Origin: an uncultured bacterium
GTDB lineage: Bacteria > Bacteroidota > Bacteroidia > Bacteroidales > Bacteroidaceae
Direction: 5' to 3'
Assembly (NCBI GenBank): GCA_945788485.1
Contig: CALZMB010000012.1
Coordinates: forward strand, 1-18,555
Length of the DNA: 18,555 bases
Positions 1-8,340 of this stretch are shown here, one piece after another. Within the stretch, counting starts at the first letter, position 1. Each line of letters opens with the position of its first letter. Under the pieces are notes generated by a model. The model was not told where the DNA came from. It saw only the letters and a list, made by a program, of their open reading frames with translations, and did not search any database. The position numbers and the translations under genes are program-made.

Positions 1-28
1 CAACTCGTCAACTTGTCAACTCGTCAAC
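1..28. repeat. 8-bp-periodic GTCAAC repeat (partial, at window edge)
   Basis: The first 28 bases are an 8-bp periodic array (CAACTCGT / CAACTTGT / CAACTCGT / CAAC) that runs directly up to the stop codon of the rhamnosidase gene at 29-31. The same words recur at 7625-7790 between the sigma and FecR genes, so this is a dispersed, gene-boundary repeat rather than chance. It probably continues beyond the left window edge. On the minus strand it would lie just after the rhamnosidase stop codon. Function is unknown. Confidence 0.75.
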
Positions 29-2743
29 TTATTCCATACCTATTATATCGTATGTCATGCCGACCGGCACCTCCACTTTGGCTTTGAGCCTGCCGTCAGC
101 GTCCTGATGCCATTCTATCGCCACCTTGCCGTATGGCGTGTGTGTCGATGCTTTCACCCATCTGATGTCTCTGACGGGTTGCGGACGGAAGACGACGTGT
201 CTGCCGGAGATGTTTATCCCGGCGAGCGAGGTGAAATGCAGGCCGTCTATATGCCCCATCATGAAATGGTTCATTGACGAGCCGTGCGCGGGGTCCCACT
301 GCTCGGTCAACGTTGTCATGCCCTGCTTTATCTGATAGCCGTAGCCCGGCACATCGTAGTGGTTGAGCATGGTGTAGAGCAGTTCTTGCATACCTTCTTC
401 TGCCAGTGTCTCGAAGAGGTAGCGGTTGCCGACATCGCCTGTCGTCAGACGGTTTCCATGCCGGCGTATGTCAGCGACGAGAGAGTCAATCACGAGGTTT
501 CGCTGGCTCTCGTCGATGAGACGCAGGTTGAGGGCTATCGCCATGCCAGTCTGCGAGCGCAGGAGTTCTCCATGCGTTATGCCGTCCTGTGCCTTCCGCA
601 GCCCGTATGCTTTCTGCCATGCCGCCTTTATGTCGGCAGCTTTCTTTCTGAGACGCGCGGCATCGTCGGCGTGGCCGGTCATCTCTGCCATGCGGCTGAC
701 AAGCTCCGTCCATCTGTAGTGGTGGGCGGTGGCGACGAGGGGCACAGAGGTGTTGCGCGAGAAGCCGGAGCGGAAGTCGCCGTAGTCGTACCAGTCGCCA
801 AGTCCTTGGTTGAGGATGCCGCACGAATCCTGACTGGCGAGATAATCGACATATCGCACCATGTTCGGATAGAAGCGGCGGATGAGTGTGTCGTCATCGT
901 AGAACTGGCGGTACATCCACGGCAGCATGATGATGGTGCCGCCCCACTCGGGCGATTCGGCGAAGGCATCCATCCCCGGACCGTGGAACACGACATATTC
1001 CGGGGCTGTCGTCGGCACGGCTCCCGACGCGTACTGCGCGTCGGCGATGACCTGCTCAAGCTGCGGGGCGAAGGTAGTGAGGTCGTAGTTAGAGAAGAGG
1101 CCGATGCCGTTGAGCCAGTCTTGCTCAAGCCATCCCAGTTTCTCGCGGTGCGGACAGTCGGTGAAGACGCTCTGCATATTCGAGCGCACGGCGTTGTCTA
1201 TTATCTCATGCGTACGGTTGACCAACTCGTTGCTGCACTCGAATGTTGACACCGTCTCCGCTGAGTTGTGTACGAAACAAGCCGCCACGTCTGTGAGGAC
1301 AGGCCTGGCATCGTCAGCGGCTGTTGTGGCGCAAGCGTCCGCCTTCAGCTTCCGCGCGAGGGCATCGCCGAGGCGTGCGCCCTCCACCTGTATATATTTG
1401 AAGCCGTAGTACGCGAAGCGCGGTCGCCATGTCTCAGGGCCGTCACCTTTCATTATATAGGTATAGGAGTGCAGCCTGCCGGTCTGCCGCTGGTTGCACG
1501 CTCCCTCGGGCGTCAGCGTCTCGGCGACATACAGCGTCACTTTCTGTCCGCGTTTTCCCGTCAGTGTTATCTCTGGTATGCCAGCCATGTTCTGCCCCAT
1601 GTCGAGGACGAAGGTGCCTTCGGGTATGGTGTGTTTTGCTACCGGCTCTGCCGCCGTGCGCTCTGCTGCCGTGAGAAATTTGCACGAGACGGGCGAGAAA
1701 CGTTTCATCACCTTCACCGGCGGTGCCTGCTGGGGGCGCAGCACACCTTTGGGAGCCTGCTGCACCACTACTGGCCGCCATGCCCTGCCAATGCGCGCGT
1801 CATAGTCTTCGCCGCCGTATATGCTGTTGAATGTTATCTCTGAGGGGGCGTACCGCCATGTGCTGTCAGTGACGATGTCTTCTTCTGTGCCGTCGTCATA
1901 GACGATGTGCAGCCTCATCAGGAGTGTCGGGGGTCCGAAGCTGATGCGTAGCTTATGATAGCGTCCGCCCTGTTCATTGTAGAAGCCGTTGCCGAGCAGC
2001 ACCTCGATGTCAGTGTCGCCCACTTTGAGGAGGTCTGTCACGTCGTAGGTGTTGTAGAAGACAGAGCGGTCGTAGTCGCTCCACAGCGGCGCGAACTCGC
2101 TGTCGCCCACTTTCGTGCCGTTCACGCGCACCTCGCCGAAGCCGAGTGCGCAGACGTTCATCATGGCGCAGCGTACAGCGCGCCTTGTCTTGAACGTGCC
2201 TTGCACATACACCGAGCGGCGCGAGAGGGTGTCGGCTCTGTCCCAGAGATGGCGCGACTCTTTCAGTACGCGTCCGTGATATATGCGCCCTTCTGGCGTG
2301 CGGGCATCTTTTCTTGTTATCGCTCCCACCCATTGCGCATTGCCGAAAGCCGTCTGTGATGTCTGCACCACATAGCGTGCGCGGCGGCTCCACTGCGATG
2401 CCTTGCCGGTTTTGTCCCAAACCATCACCTGCCATTCGTACATGCCTTCGCCGACAGGCACCTTGATATGCTGCGACTGCTGGCACTTCACTTTCCCTGT
2501 GTCGGCAACCTTCTTGCCTGATGCGGCGTCAAACACTCTGATGCGATAGGCTGTCTGCCTGTCATTGTCGGTGTCGCTGGTCATCTGCCACCCCATCTGC
2601 GGTGTGGCATCGGTGACAGCAAGACCATCGGTGTAGTTGGTGAGCAGCTTGGTCACCTCTATCCGCGCCTCAGCGTTGAGGGCGGACAAAATGAAAAGAA
2701 GAACGGACAAAAGGGCGCATGTGTGGCGCATGGTGTGTATCAT
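29..2743 (-). CDS. Secreted GH78 alpha-L-rhamnosidase
   Basis: This 904-residue protein should hydrolyse terminal alpha-L-rhamnose from plant-type polysaccharides or glycosides. An N-terminal signal peptide (about residues 1-26, hydrophobic core LLSVLLFILSA, ending near AEA) sends it to the periplasm or surface. The order fits GH78: Fn3-like region (about 28-125), rhamnosidase N-terminal sandwich (about 180-330), a concanavalin-like domain with DMGQNMAGIP at 381-390, the (alpha/alpha)6 catalytic domain (about 495-840) and a C-terminal beta domain. The motif DCPHREKLGW (529-538) carries the expected general acid Glu534, and TEQWDP (813-818) the expected base Glu814. Length is normal for the family. 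Met5 (2731) is an alternative start. The gene lies 93 bases downstream of the large glycosidase on the same strand with no promoter seen between them, so the two are probably co-transcribed. Family assignment is firm; the natural substrate is not known. Confidence 0.93.
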   Translation of the reverse strand: MIHTMRHTCALLSVLLFILSALNAEARIEVTKLLTNYTDGLAVTDATPQMGWQMTSDTDNDRQTAYRIRVFDAASGKKVADTGKVKCQQSQHIKVPVGEGMYEWQVMVWDKTGKASQWSRRARYVVQTSQTAFGNAQWVGAITRKDARTPEGRIYHGRVLKESRHLWDRADTLSRRSVYVQGTFKTRRAVRCAMMNVCALGFGEVRVNGTKVGDSEFAPLWSDYDRSVFYNTYDVTDLLKVGDTDIEVLLGNGFYNEQGGRYHKLRISFGPPTLLMRLHIVYDDGTEEDIVTDSTWRYAPSEITFNSIYGGEDYDARIGRAWRPVVVQQAPKGVLRPQQAPPVKVMKRFSPVSCKFLTAAERTAAEPVAKHTIPEGTFVLDMGQNMAGIPEITLTGKRGQKVTLYVAETLTPEGACNQRQTGRLHSYTYIMKGDGPETWRPRFAYYGFKYIQVEGARLGDALARKLKADACATTAADDARPVLTDVAACFVHNSAETVSTFECSNELVNRTHEIIDNAVRSNMQSVFTDCPHREKLGWLEQDWLNGIGLFSNYDLTTFAPQLEQVIADAQYASGAVPTTAPEYVVFHGPGMDAFAESPEWGGTIIMLPWMYRQFYDDDTLIRRFYPNMVRYVDYLASQDSCGILNQGLGDWYDYGDFRSGFSRNTSVPLVATAHHYRWTELVSRMAEMTGHADDAARLRKKAADIKAAWQKAYGLRKAQDGITHGELLRSQTGMAIALNLRLIDESQRNLVIDSLVADIRRHGNRLTTGDVGNRYLFETLAEEGMQELLYTMLNHYDVPGYGYQIKQGMTTLTEQWDPAHGSSMNHFMMGHIDGLHFTSLAGINISGRHVVFRPQPVRDIRWVKASTHTPYGKVAIEWHQDADGRLKAKVEVPVGMTYDIIGME

Positions 2744-2776
2744 TGGATGAGGGGGATGAGGGTGGGAGGATATGTA

Positions 2777-2797
2777 TCATGCGACCAGGTCGCATGA
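2777..2797. promoter_or_regulatory. 21-bp perfect palindrome between the two glycosidase genes
   Basis: TCATGCGACC at 2777-2786 is exactly mirrored by GGTCGCATGA at 2788-2797 around a single central A. It lies 33 bases upstream of the rhamnosidase start and about 40 bases downstream of the stop of the preceding gene. The near-zero spacer suits a dimeric protein-binding site better than an RNA hairpin, and there is no T-tract for a terminator. What binds it, if anything, is unknown. Confidence 0.5.
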
Positions 2798-2813
2798 CAT
2801 CGCCGTGCAGTGA

Positions 2814-2837
2814 AGCCGGGGCGCAGCGCAGCCGGCT
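2814..2837 (-). terminator. GC-rich hairpin after the large glycosidase (weak terminator candidate)
   Basis: AGCCGG at 2814-2819 pairs with CCGGCT at 2832-2837, and the loop itself holds GCGC-A-GCGC. On the minus strand it overlaps the last base of the stop codon of the large glycosidase. No T-run follows, so it may be only a pausing or mRNA-stabilising structure; readthrough into the rhamnosidase gene is plausible. Confidence 0.3.
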
Positions 2838-5800
2838 CAAAGGCTGACGACGAGGCGTTGCAGCGTGTCGGCATGAGCCTTCAGCACGCCGTCAACAAAG
2901 ACAGAGAGACCTTTGCCTTGATGGTAGCGCTGACCGTCGATGTCATACAACACAGTGATGCGGCTGCCGTGATAGAGCACATTGTCGAGACAGAAATACG
3001 TCCATGCGCCGGCAGGCAGCAGCGGGTTCACCACAAGCGTGTTTCCCTCCTGTGGCTGTATGCCGCAGATGCCAGTGATGATGATGTCGTTGAAGGTGGA
3101 ATGGTTGTAGTATCTCGAACGCTCCTGGTCGCCTTTCAGCCAGTAGCCCGTCGTCTCGTCGAGATATTCGCCGATATACGGCTTGCCTCTCATATGCTGC
3201 GACTGCACATATTTCTCCATATGGCGGAAGAAAGTCATGCGGTGTGCGTTGATGGTGGTGTCATTGTCAGCCAGCGTGTTGATATAGTTGACATATCCCG
3301 TCAGTGTCTGTGATGTGGCGAAAGGCCATACCGCTCCGTCCCATTCGCACTGCCCCACCCCATGTGTGCGGAACTCCGGGTGCCGGCGTTCAGCCGTTGT
3401 GAGGCCGTATGGCGCGTCGAAGCCCTGCTCGTCAGCGACCTGCTGCCATGCCACGCCATATTTCGCATTGTCAACCGGCATCTTCACATACCATGGCATA
3501 TATCCTATCGCCTCGCGCACGTTGGCACTTGAATCGCCGCGGTGTGTCTCGAAGAAGTTATGACGTTCGTTCCACAGCATCGTTTCCACAAGGCGTTGCA
3601 ACGTGTCTGCACGCAGGCTGTACGCCTCCGCCTTTGCCTTGTCGCCCGCGAGACGCGCCACATCGCTGACCGCTTTTGCCGAGGCATAGACATAGCTGTT
3701 TATCGACGGGCGCGCATAATGCTTGCGTCTGCCGCCCGAGATAGTCTCCTCCATCGCGTCGCGCACATCCTCCTGCCATATCAGTCCGCTTGGCAGGCGG
3801 TGGGTCGTAAGCCAATAGTCGCAGTCCCATTCGATATCGGGCAGCACGGAAGTCACCCATTCGCGGTTGCCGTCAACGAGATAGCGTTCCCATATAGACG
3901 ATGGCACCCACGACGAGTATTTCAGGAATTTCGCCATCGGCTTCCCTTCGTTGCCGTGATACCAAGTGTTGATTATCTGGTCAAGATACTGCCTGTCATG
4001 CAGCCATCGGCTTTCGCGTATGTGGTGTCCTACCCCAGACGAGATGAGTTTCCATTTGTCGGCGTAGTTTCTCTGCACGAGGAACTCTGTCATCGCCCAT
4101 CCGACGGGTGTCTTCTCGATATGCTTGCGCAGCGTCCACCATCTGTACCAGAACATCTCTTCGAATGTCTTCTGCGAGCATTCGAACAGCGGCACGTTCT
4201 GTGTCATCCACTGCCACGCCTCAGCATTAGGTATTGCCTGCACGATGTTCTCGTCTTCCATAGAGTTGAAGAAATCGACGTAGTGCCTGTAGTCGTCATA
4301 GCGGAGTACAGCGGGCTGCAAGCCGTTCTGCCCTGCGGCGGTTTCGGCAAGCTGCGCAGTCTTGAAATCCGCCACGGCGAAGACCGCTTTCTTGTCGCTC
4401 TCTCCGGCTTCGGGCAATATGCCGTCCCAGTCGGCAGGTGTGTCAACTGTAGGGTATGTGCGCATCACTCCGGTGCGCATCATCACGCGCTCTATGCTCT
4501 CAACGGGTGCGAAGAACATCCGTGTGGCAGCTTTCTTGCCGTCGAGATATATCGTCGCGGTGCGTGTCTTGACGCTGAGTTCGGCTCTGATGTGATATTC
4601 TCTTCCAGCCTCGTATTGTGTGACCCGCGCATATCGTGCGCCGCCCTTGCATCGCATCTCTCCCTCGTCAGTCAGTTCAATTCGTGAGCACGCCACGCCG
4701 TTCTTGTCCAAGAACTCAATCTGCAGCCATCCGTGGTCTGCCTGCCCAGCCTTCAGCGTGAACTCTACGGCGAGTTCGCGCGTAGCCGGTATCTTGCGCT
4801 CCACGCGGCAGTAGTCGAACTTGTCGCTGTCGGTGAGTGTCAGCCATTTGCCGTCTATGCCCACGGGTGCTTCCAACGGCGAGTAGATGTTCCAGTCGGT
4901 CAGCTGCGCCAGCGATGCCAGCTTGCTGAAATCGTCGTCTGCATGTGCCGTGGCGTTGATACGCACGGGCACGGGCACTCTCGCCACCCACATATCCTCT
5001 TTGTTCATGGAGTATGTGAGCCACATGTCTCCGTCCGGCGGCGTGCCGTTGCCTTCCTGTATGCCGCGCACATACTGCGGCCCGAACGATTTGTAGTTGC
5101 CGCCGTAGCGCATAGGCGGCACCTCGCCGTTCACGAGGTTCAGCGTGGTGTAGTTCAGGCCGTCTGCAGAGAGCGAGACGGCGAGCGGCCAACGGAACTC
5201 CGAGGGGTTATACACCGTGGCGTATGTGCCGTCCGAGAGGCGCTGTCCCCATATCTTCGCGTTGCTGTTGACAAAGCCGGGGGCGCGTTCGACAGGCTCG
5301 CTCCATGTGTTGCCGCCATCTTCCGAGATGCTTGTCAAGGCATGTTTCCACAATGCGACGAGGCGGCCGTCGGGCAGCGTATAGTCGTTGTATGCCTTGT
5401 AGCCCTTGTTCAGCGGGATGAGGGGGTCTTCACGGTCAGCCTCCTCCACCCACTGCATCCTGATGCGCGGGTTGGCGTATATCTCCGCTACGGCGCGGCG
5501 GAGGAATTTGTCGCCGCGGCGGTAGTTGGGGAAGTCGGTGTTCTTCTCGTTGAAATCGTGGTTGTAGTAGATGAAATATATCTTGCCGAGCGTTCCGTCG
5601 GCCTTCACCTCCCTTATGACGCGGCCTATGCCGTTGCCGTCGTTGTTATGGTCTTTTTTCGAGAGGCATACTCCATACGAGCCGATGGCATAGAGGCGGT
5701 CGTCTGACGAGACATAGAAGCCCATCCTCTGGTGCATCACCGCCTTCATGTTGTGCGCCGCGCCCTCAACGCCGGGTTTCGTGAAGCCTTCCGGCACGTC

Positions 5801-6211
5801 ATATTCCGGGAAGAGCATGACGGGCGTGGTCCACGAATATCCGTCAGCGGAACTTTGCAAGAGTGTGTGGCTCGGCGGCACCTGCTCGTCTTTCGGGTCG
5901 CAGAGATAGTGGACGTAGAAGCGTCCGTGCCAGTATGCCATCATCGGCTGGTGGTTGTAGGTCCATCCCATGCCGTTCTCTGGTGTGGGATGCTCGCGGT
6001 TGGCGCGCAAAATCTGTATGTTATGCACGCCCACGACAGGCGAGAGCCCTCCGTCGTGGCGGTTGGGGTCGCTCAGTTCGGTGCCGGTATATCGCACAAC
6101 ATCCTGCGCCATGACATCGGCAGACGACATGGAGAGACAAACAAGGGACACCGCTGAGAGACAGCGTGTCTTCAGGAAATGCTTGAAACGGGTGTTATGA
6201 GTGGTTATCAT
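2837..6211 (-). CDS. Secreted two-module enzyme: beta-propeller plus six-hairpin glycosidase
   Basis: Start chosen at the ATG at 6209-6211 (1124 residues). It opens a signal peptide (about 1-36, ending VMAQ), whereas the longer reading frame to 6307 begins upstream of the likely promoter. Residues about 45-420 look like a beta-propeller with Asp-box-like strands (SSADGYSW near 120, SISEDGGNTW near 295). Residues about 430-620 look like a beta-sandwich or LamG-like region (VEFTLKAG, TATIYLDGKK). Residues about 640-1050 match an (alpha/alpha)6 glycosidase of the MGH1/GH63-like type, with GQCEWDGAVWPFATSQT at 953-969 as signature. A short beta domain ends the protein. From memory, propellers of this sort occur in families that attack rhamnose-alpha-1,4-glucuronic acid (PL27, GH145/PL42); the rhamnosidase downstream fits that, but I could not verify the family. 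No domain looks truncated. Confidence 0.85.
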   Translation of the reverse strand: MITTHNTRFKHFLKTRCLSAVSLVCLSMSSADVMAQDVVRYTGTELSDPNRHDGGLSPVVGVHNIQILRANREHPTPENGMGWTYNHQPMMAYWHGRFYVHYLCDPKDEQVPPSHTLLQSSADGYSWTTPVMLFPEYDVPEGFTKPGVEGAAHNMKAVMHQRMGFYVSSDDRLYAIGSYGVCLSKKDHNNDGNGIGRVIREVKADGTLGKIYFIYYNHDFNEKNTDFPNYRRGDKFLRRAVAEIYANPRIRMQWVEEADREDPLIPLNKGYKAYNDYTLPDGRLVALWKHALTSISEDGGNTWSEPVERAPGFVNSNAKIWGQRLSDGTYATVYNPSEFRWPLAVSLSADGLNYTTLNLVNGEVPPMRYGGNYKSFGPQYVRGIQEGNGTPPDGDMWLTYSMNKEDMWVARVPVPVRINATAHADDDFSKLASLAQLTDWNIYSPLEAPVGIDGKWLTLTDSDKFDYCRVERKIPATRELAVEFTLKAGQADHGWLQIEFLDKNGVACSRIELTDEGEMRCKGGARYARVTQYEAGREYHIRAELSVKTRTATIYLDGKKAATRMFFAPVESIERVMMRTGVMRTYPTVDTPADWDGILPEAGESDKKAVFAVADFKTAQLAETAAGQNGLQPAVLRYDDYRHYVDFFNSMEDENIVQAIPNAEAWQWMTQNVPLFECSQKTFEEMFWYRWWTLRKHIEKTPVGWAMTEFLVQRNYADKWKLISSGVGHHIRESRWLHDRQYLDQIINTWYHGNEGKPMAKFLKYSSWVPSSIWERYLVDGNREWVTSVLPDIEWDCDYWLTTHRLPSGLIWQEDVRDAMEETISGGRRKHYARPSINSYVYASAKAVSDVARLAGDKAKAEAYSLRADTLQRLVETMLWNERHNFFETHRGDSSANVREAIGYMPWYVKMPVDNAKYGVAWQQVADEQGFDAPYGLTTAERRHPEFRTHGVGQCEWDGAVWPFATSQTLTGYVNYINTLADNDTTINAHRMTFFRHMEKYVQSQHMRGKPYIGEYLDETTGYWLKGDQERSRYYNHSTFNDIIITGICGIQPQEGNTLVVNPLLPAGAWTYFCLDNVLYHGSRITVLYDIDGQRYHQGKGLSVFVDGVLKAHADTLQRLVVSL

Positions 6212-6273
6212 AGCAGGTTTAGTGTTTAGATTAGGTTTCTTGAAAAAAAAGAGCAAATGCATGTTATTCGGCA

Positions 6274-6308
6274 CAAAGTTAATAATAATTTTCTGATTAT
6301 AACGCAAA
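6274..6308 (-). promoter_or_regulatory. Bacteroidetes-type promoter for the glycosidase genes
   Basis: On the minus strand TAACTTTG (6281-6274) matches the Bacteroidetes -7 consensus TAnnTTTG. A TTTG (6308-6305) lies 23 bases further upstream in place of the -33 element, slightly wider than the usual 19-21. Predicted transcription starts near 6267, giving a leader of about 56 bases before the start codon at 6211. This placement excludes the longer frame beginning at 6307. Confidence 0.6.
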
Positions 6309-6357
6309 TCATGCGCATAATTTTACTTTCTTTGTGTTTTTCATGCCATCCCAAACG

Positions 6358-6387
6358 AAAAAACTCCCGATGGCGTTGCATCGGGAG
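6358..6387 (-). terminator. Rho-independent terminator of the sigma-FecR unit
   Basis: CTCCCGATG (6364-6372) pairs perfectly with CATCGGGAG (6379-6387) around a 6-base loop. On the minus strand the stem is followed at once by six T (A-run at 6358-6363). It lies 20 bases after the FecR stop codon and about 50 bases upstream of the glycosidase promoter, so it separates the regulatory pair from the enzyme genes. Confidence 0.88.
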
Positions 6388-6407
6388 CGTAGTTTTTCTG
6401 CCGTTTG

Positions 6408-7610
6408 TCAGTCAACAAAGAGTGTATTGCCTTTAATCATAACGACGGCTTTCTTCATGCTGTTGATAGCATCCACGGCTGCTGCTGCGCCCTCTGTGCG
6501 CGGCGCGATGAATCTCATGCGGCACTTCATCAACTCCGTATTGCGGAATATGACGGTCATGTTGAACGTCTGTCCGATTTTTTCCATTATGTCCTGCAAC
6601 GTGTTGTTCTCGAAATAGAGATAGCCGTCTCTCCAGAACTCGTATGGCGTGACATCCGCCTTCGTCACGCTGAACTCCGTGCCGTTGAGCGTGGCGCAGT
6701 GATGCGGGGCGAGTGTCACGCCCCTTGCCTCCTCCGCTTTGTCTTCCATTACGGCGTTGAGACGCACCTTGCCTTTCACGAGACACACCTCATGACGCGG
6801 GGTTGAGATGTTGAACTCCGTTCCGAGCACCGTCGTCTCCATCGTCCCGCTCTTGACGACAAAAGGATGGGCTGCGTCGTGCGCAACACAGAAATACGCT
6901 TCGCCTTCGAACTTCACGATTCTGTGCGAGCCTGCGAAACGGTTAGGGAAGACGATGCGTGAGCCGGGGTGCATATAGACAGCCGTACCGTCGGGCAACG
7001 TCAAGTCCGCCGTCTTGCCGTGAGGCACAGAGAGGGTCAGCTGCTCAGTGTTAGATGCGTCTGAGAGCAGAGCCTCAAGGTCGGCTTTCGTTATAGTGGC
7101 AGAGTGCGACTTGCCGTTGTTCTTCAGCGTAATGTCCTTTCCGTCTGCCGCGATTGTGATGTCTTTCTCATCTTTGTCGGCGGTGAAGACCGTCTTCTGC
7201 CCTTTCTCCTGCATGGCAATGTTGTCAGCATTGTCTGTCGTGCGCGAGAAATGCCAGTATGCTGCTGCCATCACCACAACTCCTGCGAATACGGCGGCAA
7301 TGCGCAACAGCCTTGCCACCATCGGCAGACGGTGCGTTTCAGTGTCCGTGCCGCTGTCCGTCGTGCTGTCGTGAGTGGCAGCGTGAGCATCAGCGTGTGA
7401 GCGGTGCCATGCCGCCAGATGTTCTTCAACATCGTTTGGTCGGCACGCCTGACGCACAGCTTGACGCAAGCCCTCCACCTCGTTCAGCTGTTCGAGCATG
7501 GCATCGTCAGACAAGAGCGCGTCAAGCTGCTCCGGCGTGATATGCGCCGGATTCTCCGCTATGTCGAGAGCTTGTTGCTCGGTTGTTGTCAGTTTGTCTT
7601 CTTCAAGCAT
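6408..7610 (-). CDS. FecR family anti-sigma factor
   Basis: This 400-residue inner-membrane protein should hold the ECF sigma factor encoded just upstream and release it on a signal from the outer-membrane transporter. The N-terminal cytoplasmic part (1-99) is acidic and helical. One membrane segment follows (about 100-120, LLRIAAVFAGVVVMAAAYWHF). The periplasmic part has a FecR domain (about 192-285, with LPDGTAVYMHPGSRIVFP and VLGTEFNIS) and a C-terminal DUF4974/STN-like domain (about 325-400, FENNTLQDIMEKIGQTFNMTV). The stretch at 122-190 between membrane and FecR domain is charged and I recognise nothing in it. The gene lies 208 bases after the sigma gene, an unusually wide gap filled with repeats. 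It ends at a strong terminator. Family assignment is secure; the partner is inferred from position. Confidence 0.93.
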   Translation of the reverse strand: MLEEDKLTTTEQQALDIAENPAHITPEQLDALLSDDAMLEQLNEVEGLRQAVRQACRPNDVEEHLAAWHRSHADAHAATHDSTTDSGTDTETHRLPMVARLLRIAAVFAGVVVMAAAYWHFSRTTDNADNIAMQEKGQKTVFTADKDEKDITIAADGKDITLKNNGKSHSATITKADLEALLSDASNTEQLTLSVPHGKTADLTLPDGTAVYMHPGSRIVFPNRFAGSHRIVKFEGEAYFCVAHDAAHPFVVKSGTMETTVLGTEFNISTPRHEVCLVKGKVRLNAVMEDKAEEARGVTLAPHHCATLNGTEFSVTKADVTPYEFWRDGYLYFENNTLQDIMEKIGQTFNMTVIFRNTELMKCRMRFIAPRTEGAAAAVDAINSMKKAVVMIKGNTLFVD

Positions 7611-7624
7611 TGTTTTTGTTTTTA

Positions 7625-7790
7625 AGTTGACGAGTTGTTTTTTTAAGTTGACAAGTTAACGAGTTGACAAGTAAACAAGTTGATAGTCCTGTCAACTCAG
7701 AGCAACACTGAGCAACAAAAACAAACAACTCGTCAACTTGTTTACTTGTCAACTCGTCAACTAAAAAAATAATCAACTTGCCAACTCTGA
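7625..7790. repeat. 8-bp-periodic GTTGAC/GTCAAC repeat cluster with long inverted repeat
   Basis: The gap between the sigma and FecR genes is packed with AGTTGACG/AGTTGACA units in one orientation (7625-7685) and the reverse complement in the other (7727-7785). A 25-base stretch at 7659-7683 is perfectly mirrored at 7733-7757, with 49 bases between. Inside that loop, CTCAG (7696-7700) and CTGAG (7708-7712) form a small hairpin. Transcribed from the sigma promoter, the RNA would fold into a strong stem just before the FecR gene. The same unit occurs at 1-28. Confidence 0.85.
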
Positions 7791-7818
7791 AAATATAACG
7801 CACATGACGGCGAAAAGG

Positions 7819-8319
7819 TTATGCCTCGATGCATTTTTTATATTCTCTTATGAATTTCAGCGCCTTCACGATGTGTTTCTTGACGGTGGAGACGCTGATT
7901 CCCATGTCTTCCGCCACCTCGCGGTATTTCTTCCCTTCGACGTAGCATGCGCGCAGTATGTCGTTTGTCGGAGGTCCCATCTCGTCGAGCAGACGCCTTA
8001 CGATGGCGAGGCGGTCGTCCTGTTCGCCGAGGCGGTCAGGCTGTATGGCGACGGCAGACATCTTGGCGGCATAATCGACATACTGCTTATGCTTCGCCGT
8101 GCGGCGCAGAAGATCGATGCAGCGGCTGCGGACGACGGTGTAGAGATAGTGCCGGATATTGTCCATCTCCAAGCTCCCCATGTTCTTCCACACGCTCTCG
8201 AAAGCCGCCGACACCACGTCATGACAGTCTTCTTCGTCCGGGAGATAACGTCGGGCGAAGAAGAAGAGCTCGTCATAATGGCGACGGAAGAGTGTGTCAA
8301 AAATTTGCCTGTTGTCCAT
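7819..8319 (-). CDS. ECF-type RNA polymerase sigma-70 factor
   Basis: A 166-residue ECF sigma factor with only regions 2 and 4, as is usual. Region 2 spans about 8-75 (FRRHYDELFFFARRYLPDEEDCHDVVSAAFE, then IRHYLYTVVRSRCIDLLRR). Region 4 spans about 102-157, with the helix-turn-helix YREVAEDMGISVSTVKKHI. It should direct RNA polymerase to a specific promoter once released by its anti-sigma factor. The FecR gene follows on the same strand, and the STN-bearing susC gene is divergent, sharing a 216-base intergenic region, which makes the susC operon its most likely target. A TAACTTTG element sits just upstream of its start. Confidence 0.95.
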   Translation of the reverse strand: MDNRQIFDTLFRRHYDELFFFARRYLPDEEDCHDVVSAAFESVWKNMGSLEMDNIRHYLYTVVRSRCIDLLRRTAKHKQYVDYAAKMSAVAIQPDRLGEQDDRLAIVRRLLDEMGPPTNDILRACYVEGKKYREVAEDMGISVSTVKKHIVKALKFIREYKKCIEA

Positions 8320-8340
8320 CGGGAAGTGGAATTATGGCGG

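Noticed and set aside
284..1249. Long plus-strand open frame of 321 codons opposite the rhamnosidase gene
   Set aside because: It mirrors the coding strand of a well-supported GH78 gene; the translation has no recognisable domain and is a codon-bias shadow.
3542..5707. Two long plus-strand frames (381 and 324 codons) opposite the large glycosidase
   Set aside because: Both lie wholly antisense to a gene with clear domains, lack signal or motif, and are composition shadows.
2837..6211. Sialidase (GH33) because of Asp-box-like motifs
   Set aside because: Asp boxes occur in many propellers; the arginine triad pattern and FRIP motif of sialidases are not seen.
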